Source: Artocarpus heterophyllus
Lineage: Eukaryota; Streptophyta; Magnoliopsida; Rosales; Moraceae
DNA: 64,000 nt
NCBI GenBank assembly: GCA_025403435.1
Contig: CM046353.1
Span: 27,403,715 to 27,467,714 of the forward strand
Direction: 5' to 3'
A model generated the notes under the pieces. It was not told the DNA's origin, made no database searches, and was given only the letters and a program-made list of their open reading frames with translations. The position numbers were made by a program, and so were the translations under genes. Positions 25,021 to 34,792 of this stretch are shown here, in pieces; position 1 is the stretch's first letter, and every line of letters starts with the position of its first letter.

Positions 25021-26745
25021 ATTGATGATTGATGTACATAAGTTAAGATATATCATAGATGGGAAGTAAACTTGTTACATGTGAGATGGAGACAGTACGT
25101 ACATTTGAAGCTGAACAACGCCTGCAACCTAACTTCGTCAAAAGCCACACCAGTAAGCGACAACCGTGTTTTAGGTAAGATATTTGGTCATAATAGAAAT
25201 AAGTGAAATGATTTTGTACAAAATATGTGTATATGATGTTCAGAAGTGTATGTAGATATTGTAATAATTAATTTGTCGTAACAAAGCACGAAGGGAGTTC
25301 CATCGAGAGGTAAGTTTGGCGAGGCAATTAATTTGTTAATCATTAATAGTTGTCTTGTTAATTAGTTAGTTATATGTAAGTATCAATTAGTTGGTAAAGC
25401 TAAGAGAAGCTATAGGAAGGCTTTTCTGTAGAAAAAGAAAAAAAAAAAAAGTTACGAGAGAGCGTATATAATAAGCGAGAAATTACGTTGCTGTTTAAAA
25501 TACATGCACCCATGCATGTGATATGTCTCGCCACGCCATAACCTAGTCGACCCCACATGTCATGTGATAATGTAAGCAAGCATAGCATGATCCCTTTTGT
25601 TTGTCCACTAGATGGTTTAACATTATTATCTTAAAAAAGCATTTTGTTTCTGAAATATTACAATATTATGTAAGAGTGACAATGTTCGTATGTAGCTGGG
25701 AATACGGTTGCAACAAACTTTTTTTTATAGTGTTTTCTTTTCCATGTTACAGTTGTTTTAACTATATTCCTAAACTCTCCATAAATATAAAAAATAAAAA
25801 ACAAAGAAGCAAAATAACTAATTAGCCCTTGTATTGTATTGTTACCACTCCCCCTTTTGGCAGGTTATATTGCACAATTTCTGATCATAGAATGGATAGT
25901 TTTTACAACGAAAAACTTTAAAATAGTGTTGGGTTTGTTGGACTTGGGGCTAACGAAATGGAGTGAACATTGGATTGATAGTCTAATCTCATTGTTTAGT
26001 TTGACCTTAAGAAAGGAGCAGTCATTATTAGAATGATAATTCCACCAATTTGGTGGAATGGCCTTCAGTTTTAATGGTTATTTCAATCAAATTATCCTCA
26101 CCTATGTTACACGTATACTAGCATGAAGGCACGTCCATTTAGTAACACATTTTTTTTGTGCATGTTCGTTAAATTTAAATCTCATATGCAATTATAAAGC
26201 ATAGTTAATGATACTACAATACAAACTAATACTTTTTTATGTGTTGCTTTTTGAAAATATATAAATAAACATGCAAATAATTCCACTTTTAACTTGAATT
26301 GAACTTGAACATGCATACTATTTACATAAGTAAAAATAAAGAAAAAAGCAATATAATTAAATGTTACAAATCAATAATTACTTTGAATTAAGAGAATAAT
26401 ATTTATAGTTTTTCAAATAATTGTAAAAGTATTATAAAGTTATAAAATTCTTTTAATTAAGAAACAATAAAAATTCAAGATAAAAAATAAAAAATGAATA
26501 GGCATTTATTGAAGTAAAAAGATTGCAAGCTAAAGAAATTGAAGGAAAAGAGCATGCAACTGTGAAAACCATAAAAAAAAAAATATGCAACACTCATTGA
26601 TTCACCCTTCATATAGTCTAATCTATATTTAAAGAAACAAACAAGAAAAAAAAATGAAATGATTAAAAGAAAGCACACAAGCAAGTTCTATCAAAAACAA
26701 AACCAAAAAAAAAAGAAAAAAAAATTGAAACGAATCAGGGAAAAT
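25021..26745. other. Unassigned spacer with a possible MITE
   Basis: AT-rich DNA without recognised genes. Around 25925-26125 words typical of small MITEs occur, centred on a perfect 10+10 inverted repeat ATTCCACCAA-T-TTGGTGGAAT near 26038-26058. No target duplication was identified. Confidence 0.4.
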
Positions 26746-27100
26746 CATTACAAGAAAATAACCCTTTAGCGTCAATATTTTTGCCGTTGCTAAAAAAGGA
26801 CATAACAATGACATTGTAATGACGACTTATTTGATAACTGTCCACTTTAGCGATGAGGCATCGTTGTTAAAAGTCTAAGACAAAATCTTGTAGAAAGTAA
26901 ATTATAACGACGACATTAGCTTGGTGATCATGGCCCCAAACTTGGCACCAACATATGTTAGCTGTATATTTTAGCGACGACAATAAAATTCAATTTTTTT
27001 TTAATTTTTGATAGTAATAACAGTCGAAAGATTTTTTTGAGACTTTTAGCGACGGCATGTATCCCTGCTAAAAGTTTATCGTCACGATAAAGTTATCTTA
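26746..27100 (+). mobile_element. CACTA-like transposon end, truncated
   Basis: Begins CATTACAAGAAAATA, one base from the CACTACAAGAAAA end of plant CACTA elements. It is followed by subterminal words typical of that class in both orientations: TAGCGTC, GCCGTTGCTAAAA, TAGCGATGAGG, TTAGCGACGACA and TTAGCGACGGCATG. No matching right end was found; the copy stops near the start of copia element B. Confidence 0.65.
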
Positions 27101-27149
27101 ATATGTTTAATCAAAATGAGGTCATTTGGCAAGTTTATCATAGATAAAA

Positions 27150-27604
27150 ATGTCTAAATATGCTTTATCATCAATACTCGATAAACACACATTAACGAGC
27201 AAGAATTATAATGATTAGAAAAGGAACCTGAATATTGTCATTTCCTTCGAGAAATTAAAATTTATGCTGACAACACCATGTCATCCAGAACCTACTAGGA
27301 AATCCACTAAATGAGTAAATCCAAACATATGATCACTAGAAGGATACTAATATTCAAGCTTGTGTTTACATTATTGCTAGCCTGAATAATGTGCTGCAGG
27401 CTCAACATGAGGATTATGAGATTGCTAAGCAAATCTGGGATAATATAGAAGACATGTTTGGAGGCCAAGCCTTAATGAAATGGCAAGGGGCTCTTCAAAA
27501 GCTCGACAACTACAAACAAAGACCAAGAACTCCTGTAAAGAAGCATGTAATGCTAGTCATGGGTTACCTCATTGAGGCTCAAACCTATGGAGCCGACATA
27601 GATG
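27150..27604 (+). pseudogene. Copia gag of element B, N-terminal part
   Basis: An ATG at 27150 opens a frame reading MSKYALSSILDKHTL, close to the reverse-strand gag of element C near 44640. Stops follow, then a long open part at 27391-27604 with EIAKQIWDNIEDMFGGQA, the conserved core of plant copia gag (UBN2-like). The frame is interrupted at 27604 inside GADID by the LTR of element A and resumes at 34793. Element B's own 5' LTR and leader are missing. Confidence 0.8.
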
Positions 27605-28733
27605 TGTTAGGCATGTATGCTTTAAAGAGTAAAAATGTAATATGTTTATAGAGATATTTTTATCTATAAAGAATTTATTTATTGTTTATATACCAAATCT
27701 TGTCCTTTTTATGTTCATACTTGTTGAATGTATGATAAGCAAGCAAAAGTCTGAGACTGTCGGTCTAAACCTTTAAGAATTGGGCATATGATGGATAGAT
27801 TATGTGGAATACATGATTCTTAAGGCGAGTGTCTAAATCATAAGATCCGTAATAGAGGGAATAAAATTGGGCACTTTATTCATGCAAAGATTGTTATGTT
27901 ATCTATATCTCTAACGGGAGATGGTTTTTCTTGGCCATCAGAAGAGGACTCCGTGAATAGAAACATTAGTGCATTGTCATGGGTGGCGATGTATTGGATT
28001 GGGACATAAAGTGAATTAATTTGGATCAATGATTCTGTCTCGGCAAATTGATTCACTTTAGATAATCATTTGTATTGTATCTTAATCCTGAGATGAATAA
28101 TGGGCCTGTTGTCTTGACTTATGCCTTTTGATAAATCAAAGAGTGACATCCATATTTTATGTTGGTACGCATGCCGGTATATTGAAAGCATGACTCTTGA
28201 CAACGTAGATCTATTATTCATAGATATAGAATCCATAGCTCCGCTTCAAGAGTAAATGATATCCTCTTATATGCGTTATCCTGTAATTGAAAAACTTGAG
28301 CACTCAACTATTTGGATACATAGGTGTAACCGAATGGTATACTGTCTTTAGACGGTAAGTTTTCCAATGGTGAGATAATGGAACATAAGAGAAAAATAAT
28401 CAAGAAGATAAGACAGAATTTATCTTTAAGCCGATTATGGATAATCCTATGGGGATACGATACATTATGATATGTCATGGAGACTTAGCTATATGGGCTT
28501 CGTAATTCTATATAGTTTGAGAGTGCAGCTTTAAGCTTTTAGTAGAGTAGAGTTAAAGTTAACAACTATGAAATGTATATCTAGGATATTAGGTTTCATA
28601 ATTATCGAAAACTTAAACTATATAGACCCAATAGGTCCCCTTTGCTAGCTCATAAAAAATCTGTAACGATACGACGTGCTTTTCCAGTAATTGATGACTT
28701 ATGTCAAATTATCATATTGGCTAAAAATTTGAT

Positions 28734-28889
28734 AGGATCATATAATTCATATCTAGTTATCGGTTGAATTAATTTGTAGAAATTAATTCAAGATAAACTT
28801 GTTGAATTATTAGGATCAGATAATTCATGTCTGTTTATTGGTTGGATTAATTTTGAATAAATTAATTCAAGGTAAACTTGTTGAATTAT
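28734..28889 (+). repeat. 78-bp tandem duplication in the LTR of A
   Basis: Two adjacent units start AGGATCA at 28734 and 28812. Each contains a (G/A)TTGGTTG(A/G)ATTAAT-like block and an AAACTTGTTGAATTAT end. The LTR of element B (about 39345-39420) has a single copy, so the duplication arose in the lineage of A. Confidence 0.8.
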
Positions 28890-29035
28890 CAAGAATATTT
28901 ATTTTCCTAGAGATTAACTAGATATGATTGTTTTAATCAGATAATTTCTTTATTGGGTTATTTGAATTAAAATTGAGGCTCTATCCTAAGAATCTCAGGT
29001 GAGAAATAAAAGATTCGCAGGGATCATTTATCATA

Positions 29036-29114
29036 AGTCGGCAGGCCGGTCTTTAGGTTTAGCCTACTGTTGGAGAAAGTTTGACAGGCCAATCTATCAG
29101 TTCGGCCTGCTGAC
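29036..29114. repeat. Four-unit palindrome array in the 5' LTR of A
   Basis: Units start near 29036, 29057, 29079 and 29100, steps of 21, 22 and 21 bp. Sequences include TCGGCAGGCCGG, TTTAGCCTACTG, TTGACAGGCCAA and TTCGGCCTGCTGA. The last unit ends about 110 bp upstream of the TATA box. The central pair alternates between AG and CT, so neighbouring units point in both directions. Confidence 0.8.
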
Positions 29115-29222
29115 CCAGCGATAAATAGATTACACGTTTTCACAAGGATTTTATCAGATATTGATCCTGATTCAAAATTTTGAGGCCTTATCTGATAAGG
29201 ACTAACCCCTGGGGCTAACCTT

Positions 29223-29230
29223 TATAAATA
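29223..29230 (+). promoter_or_regulatory. TATA box of the copia LTR (element A)
   Basis: TATAAATA in the context CTTTATAAATAGGGGAGTG. The same box is kept in the 3' LTR at 34389-34396. Transcription is inferred to start about 25-35 bases downstream, which would mark the U3/R boundary. Confidence 0.7.
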
Positions 29231-29621
29231 GGGGAGTGAGACTCATTCTTATTTAGATCAATTGAGAGATTAAGAGTGTGACTCTGTTGGTGAGACTCTG
29301 AAACTCCATATGAGCTATTATTCACACATCATGAACTATAGCTTTGGGTTTTCTCAATTAGTTAGAAGGAGAGTCGCCTAGTGAAAGAGCTGTACGAGTG
29401 TGCCCATACACACAGCGGTTGTGGATAGAGAATAGCAAAGAAGGTCAGTTAGTTGAGGTCCTTCTACATTGCCCTTTCTCTTCATCAATTGCATGTGCTT
29501 TTTGGCAAACAAGGTTAGTAAAATCTAGTTAATTTATACATATAGCATGCCAAATTTGTGTTTTGAAAAATACTCTGGCATAAAAAATTTTAAAATTCCA
29601 CTACATACTATTTTTCCAACA

Positions 29622-29640
29622 ATTAGTATCAGAAACATAG
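29622..29640 (+). other. Decayed primer-binding site of element A
   Basis: Right after the LTR end the sequence ATTAGTATCAGAAACATAG keeps the TATCAGA core of the TGGTATCAGAGC site that pairs with initiator tRNA-Met. Confidence 0.6.
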
Positions 29641-30845
29641 TTTTTACATAAATTTGCAAGTGTGTAATCATGCTATACATATAAATTATGTGATCTTGAT
29701 CTTTTCTATACTTGAATTTAATTTTTAGAGAGTTGACACTCTAGGGTTTCTATATATTTATATGTTGTCATGGATTATATAGTGAATCTTTATTAATTAA
29801 TTATGGTTGATTAAATAATTATTCAATTATTAATTAATTAATTAATTTATGCCGGTTATGGTTTCTTAGAGGTTAGAATGTGTATCTAGGTTTTTCATGT
29901 AATTAGATGGTGGACTATCATCTCTATCTAAGAATTATTATTTAATTTTAAATTTGTAAGAATTTTGTAATTAAATAATCATTCGGAGAAGACAAATCTA
30001 GAAGATGGATGAGAGTGTTCCACATATATTTCTTGAGTCTCTAAAATTTTATATTTTTGAATTGTTGAAAATAAAATTGAAAAACTACAAAAAAATTGTA
30101 TTTTATAGAAAAATGTGATTTCTACTCAGTCGACATGCCTAACCCTCTAGTTTGGCAAGCCATGGTCTTAGATCGACCTGCCAGACATAAGGTTCGACAG
30201 GTCGTTCACAGGGTAGAAATTTGGTGGCTCTGGCAGCAAGCCAAACCTTTTAGTTCGGTAAGCCAATCTGTCATGACCAGCAGGCCGACCCAAAAAGATC
30301 AAAAGGATGGAGGGTCATGACTGATAGGCTAATCATATAGATCAACATGCTAGTAGAGAGCTATGATTTTTCAAGAAAAGGTGTGTTTTCAGTGCAGTGT
30401 TGATTTTGTTTTTGGGACAATTCTAAGAAACATTAAATTTGGATATGACCGAAAATATGGAGTTTTGATCTATGTAGGATTGAAGACTTGAAGATGGATA
30501 TTACATGAAGAAGGATACAATTTAAAGATTCAAGGATGAAGAATCAATAATATGTTTCGATTATTCTCTTGTAATCTTTATTTTCTTTTCTTTAGGGTGG
30601 ACCTATAATATTGTAGTTATTTATTATTATTTTGCTTATGGATTTGCATGATGGCTTTGCTTGTCTGCATTATAATATGATTTACCATGTCTATTGATAA
30701 CATGTCATATACAATAGGAAGTGCCACTCAATTAAAAATTGTTCATGCATGTTTATAAAATAAAACCTTGATTTCAAAAGATTGAGTGGGAGAGGGTTTG
30801 CAAAGAGAGGACCTATGGCCTCAATCCTTGGTCCATAGGTAGCAC
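29641..30845 (+). other. Untranslated leader of copia element A
   Basis: Non-coding leader between primer-binding site and the first recognisable gag part. It holds a long palindrome array at 30129-30354. The stretch 30490-30700 (with GAAGAAGGA and TTTATTTTCTTTTCTTTAGG) aligns with the leader of element C near 47200-47400 on minus. The N-terminal half of gag, present in B and C, is absent here. Confidence 0.65.
30129..30354. repeat. Palindrome array in the leader of element A
   Basis: Degenerate units begin near 30129, 30150, 30171, 30192, 30232, 30253, 30275, 30319 and 30340. Steps are 21-22 bp, or about twice that where a unit seems lost. Examples: TTTGGCAAGCCATG, TTCGACAGGTCG, TTCGGTAAGCCAA and CCAGCAGGCCGAC. 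The short frame at 30096-30320 runs through the array and is judged a by-product of its higher GC content. Confidence 0.75.
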
Positions 30846-33800
30846 ATGGTGTTTTTGACCCCTAACAAGGGACTTCATCATGTACCTGGTTGGATTTCTA
30901 AGAACGGGAAGTCTTCTACGCCTGCAAACGGCAATAACAAGAAGAAGAAAAAGAAGAAGAACCCAAAGCAGCTAAAGTGCTTCTTTTGCTGGAAGGTCGG
31001 GCACATAAAGAAGAATTGCAAGGACTTCCTTTCTGAAGGAGGTAGGTGTGATCTACTGTATTTAGAAACTTGTTTGGCTGAGGAATCCAGTGATACATGG
31101 GTAATAGATTCTGGAGCAACTAATCATGTTTGTGTTTCTCTATAGGGGTTCAAAGAAACGAGAAGTCTGCTTCGTGAAGACTTTATGATCATAGATGGAT
31201 CCTTGGTCTTAGCTCAAGTAGTGGGAGAAGTCTATCTTCATTTTGATAATTATAGGATTTTAATTTTGCGAGATTGTTTTTATGTTCCTAAATTGAAAAG
31301 GAATTTAATTTCTATAGCTAGTTTATTTAAAGACTTCTATTTGGTTTCTTTTGATAATAAAGTGGTGATTCATAAAAACAAATCTTTTATCTGTTTTGGA
31401 TGGATGCAAAATAATCTATATTTTATCAAACCTAAGATGGACTTACTGCTTAATGCTGAGATGAATGATAATAATTCTAAAAGACTAAAAACTTCTCACT
31501 CTAATAAGACTTATCTTTGGCATTTACGACTTTCTCATATTAGCTTAAATAGGATTTAAAGGTTGGTGAGGGATGGACCTTTGAGTCACTTAAAGGTGGA
31601 ATCTATACCACAATGTAAATCTTGTTTGGAGGGTGAAATGACTAAAAGACCATTTGGGTCTTAAGGAATAGGGCCGAAGGGGTTCTAGAACTTGTGCATA
31701 GTGATATTTGCGGACCGATAAACATCAGGGCATAAGGAAGGTATGAGTACTTCGTCACTTTTTATTGGTGATTACTCAAGGTATGGGTATGTGTACCTAA
31801 TGCACCACAAAAGTGAAACTTATTACAAGTTCAGGGTGTCTCAGGTTGAAGTGGAAAAGGAATTGGGTAGACCCATAAAGGCACTTCGATCCGATCAAAG
31901 TGGTGAATACCTTTCTAATGAGTTCTTAGGACACTTATTAGAGAATGAAATTTTATCCCATTTGATCGTACCAGGCACACCACAGCAGAATGGCATGACT
32001 GAGAGAAGGAATAGGACTTTGTTAAACATGGTTAGGTCCATGATGAGTTATTCATCATTGCCTTTGTCCTTTTGGGGATATGCACTACAAACCGCATGTT
32101 ATCTTTTGAGCAATATGCCTTTAAATCGGTTCCTAAAACTCCTCACGAGTTGTGGTCGTGTAGGAAGACATCCTTAAACCATATTTGCATATGGGGATAT
32201 CTGGCTCATGTCCTACTTAGGGATGCAAATAAGTTGGAAGCATGTCTGAAAGTTTGCATGTTTATAGGATATCCAAAAGGGACTAAAGGGGATTATCTCT
32301 ATTACCCAAAGGAAAATAAAGTCGTGGTTTCAATTAATGCAACTTTTCTTGAGGAGAGTTACATGGACGACTTTAAGCCTCAAAGCAAAGTGGTGCTCGA
32401 GGAGTTGAGGAGTGATTCGATCACTCCAAGGGTTTTGGTAGAAACCACTCCAATCGGTGTAGAAAAACTAAATGAACCCAAACAATAACCTAAGGGGCTT
32501 CGGTGTAGTGGGAGGATCAAGCATCAACTCGAGAGGTATATGTTCAATGGTGAGGCCTACATGGCTAAGCCAGATGAACATGACAGGGATCCTTATAGTT
32601 ATGCAGAGGCTATGGAGGATGTTAGTTCAAAACTCTAGACAGAGGCCATAAACACAATAATGAAGTCTATGGAGATTAATCGAGTCTACAAGCTTGTGGA
32701 TCTTCCAAAAAGGGTTAAACCTATAGAGTGTAAGTGGATCTACAAGAGGAAAAGAGGAGTGGATAGAAAGGTCAAAACCTTTAAGGCTAGACTCGTAGCT
32801 AAAGGATACACACAAAAGGAAGGAATCAATTATGAGGAAACCTTTTCGCTTGTAGCGATGCTTAAGTCCATCTGAATTCTCTTGTCCATAGTTGCCACTC
32901 TCGACTACGAGATTTGGTAGATGGATGTCAAGACGGCCTTTCTAAATGGCTATCTTGATGAGTCCATCTATATAGAACAACCAAACGGGTTAAAGGTCAA
33001 GGGTTAAGAGGGTAAGGTTTGTAAGCTGCTAAAGTCGATATATGGACTTAGGCAGGCTTCTTGTTCTTGGAGCATGAGATTTGATCAAGTGATCAAGACT
33101 TATGGGTTTGCACAAAATGTTGATGAACCATGTGTGTACAAACACATTAAGGATAGAAAGATGGTTTTTTCTATTGTTCTATGTAGATGACATTATGCTA
33201 ATTCGTAATGACATTGGGGCATTGTTATCGGTCAAATTATGGTTGACTAAGCAGTTTGACATGAAGGACTTGGGTGAGGCTGGTTTTATTCTAGGTATCC
33301 AGATCTTTCAGGATAGGAAGAACAAAATGATGGCTTTGTCCCAGGCCGGCTACATAGATAATTCTTAGGAGGTTTACAATGCAGGATTCCAAGAAAAGTA
33401 GGCAACCATCTAGGTCTAGAATTACTCTTTTCAAGAAAGACTCTCCAAAGTTTGATGAAGAACAAGAATACATGAAGAAGGTGCCTTATGCTTCGATAGT
33501 GGGTAATCTCATGTATGCATGCTTTGCAGGCGACCGGATATTTGTTTTGTAGCCGGGATTGTAAGTTAATTTTAGGCAGATCTAGGACCGAACCATTGGG
33601 TTACAATCAAGCATATTTTCAAGTACCTAAGAAGAACTCGAGGTTTTATGCTTGTGTATTTGAGTGAGGACTTAACTCCTCTAGGATACACTGACTTGGA
33701 TTTCCAATCCTACCTGGATTCAAGGAGATCGACTTCTGGTTTTATGTTTACTTTAGGCAGCGGTGCGATCAATTAAAGAAGTGTGAAGCAAGATTGCACT

Positions 33801-34160
33801 TTGGATTCAACAATGGAGGCCGAGTATGTGGCAGCTAGTGATGCTTCAAAAGAAGCAGCATGGCTCTACAAGTTCCTTGGGGATTTTAAGGTAGGTCCTA
33901 GTATGGATAAGGCGGTATCACTGTACTGTGATAACAGTTCGACGGTAGCTAATGCTAAGGAACTAAGATTTCACAAGATGAGAAAGCATATTGATCGAAT
34001 ATGATAAAGAACTATGTAGAAGGCAAGCATGTTGCTGTGTGTAAAATCGCATCAGAAGACAATTTAATTGATCCATTTACAAAGACACTTACTTGGAGAG
34101 TCTTCAAGAGGTATGTGAAAGCTATGAGGATGCTAGATTTGTCATATTTACTCATTTAGT
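30846..34160 (+). pseudogene. Copia gag-pol of element A (decayed)
   Basis: Domains in order. Zinc knuckle CFFCWKVGHIKKNC at 30978-31019. Protease motif WVIDSGATNH near 31098-31127, active site intact. GAG-pre-integrase with HLRLSHISLN and CKSCLEG near 31515-31630. Integrase 31700-32180 with LRSDQSGEY and QQNGMTERRNR; the first catalytic Asp region reads GDYSRYG. RT 32660-33370 with KARLVAKGYTQKEG and the intact YVDD at 33180-33191. RNase H 33783-34004 with TMEAEYVAASDASKEAAWL and LYCDNSS. At least eight stops or frameshifts split the frame and the N-terminal gag is gone, so it cannot make a polyprotein. Confidence 0.9.
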
Positions 34161-34172
34161 GCACTGGTGATC

Positions 34173-34787
34173 ATTAGATTTGCAAGGATCATTTATCATA
34201 AGTTTGAAAGGCTAGTCTTTAGGTTTGGCCTATCAATGGAGTAAGTTTGATAGGCCGATCTGCCAGTTCAGCCTACCGATCGAGCGATAAATAGATCATA
34301 CGTTTTCATGTAGATTTTATCATATATTAATCCTCATTTAAATTTGTGAGGCCTTATCTAATAAGGAATGACCTCTGGGCCCAACCTCTATAAATAGGGG
34401 AGTGAGACTCATTGTTATTCAGATCAACTAAGAGATTAAGAGTAAGACTTTACTGGTGAGACTTTGAAACACCCTGTGAGCTATTGTTCACACATCATGA
34501 ACTATAGCTTTAGGTTTTATCAATTGGTTAGAAGGAGAGTTGCCTACTGGAAGAGCAATATGAGTGTGCCCACACACACACCGGTCATGGATAGAGAATA
34601 GCAAAGAAAGCCAGTTGGTTGAGGTCCTTCTACAACGTCTTTTCTTTTCATCGATTGCGGGAGCTTTTCCGCAAACAAGGTTAGTAAGATTTGGTTAATT
34701 TATGTATATAGCATGTCAAATTTGTATTTTGAAAAATACTCTGGTATAAAAAATTTTAAAATTCTGCTGCGCGCTATTTTTCCAACA
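34173..34787 (+). repeat. Truncated 3' LTR of element A
   Basis: Aligns with the last 614 bases of the 5' LTR (29008-29621). The purine tract and about 1.4 kb of the LTR start are missing; the break falls near 34170, after the end of pol. It keeps four palindrome units (starts near 34202, 34223, 34245, 34266; steps 21, 22, 21) and the TATA box at 34389-34396. Confidence 0.85.
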
Positions 34788-34792
34788 AGACG

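Larger units (their letters stand above)
27605..29621 (+). repeat. 5' LTR of copia element A
   Basis: 2017 bases, TGTTAG...CCAACA. It contains a 78-bp tandem duplication, a four-unit palindrome array at 29036-29114 and a TATA box at 29223-29230. It aligns with the 3' LTR of element B (38239-40144), the partial LTRs of element C and the fragments at 55630-55795 and 63126-63302. Confidence 0.9.
27605..34787 (+). mobile_element. Ty1/copia element A, nested in element B
   Basis: 5' LTR 27605-29621 starts TGTTAG and ends CCAACA. A decayed primer-binding site follows, then a leader, zinc knuckle, protease, integrase, RT and RNase H in copia order, and a truncated 3' LTR ending CCAACA at 34787. Flanks AGATG (27600-27604) and AGACG (34788-34792) are a 5-bp target duplication with one change. 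The interrupted host frame, the gag of B, continues across the element, which proves the insertion. The two LTRs differ at roughly one base in seven or eight by eye, so the insertion is old. Confidence 0.9.
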
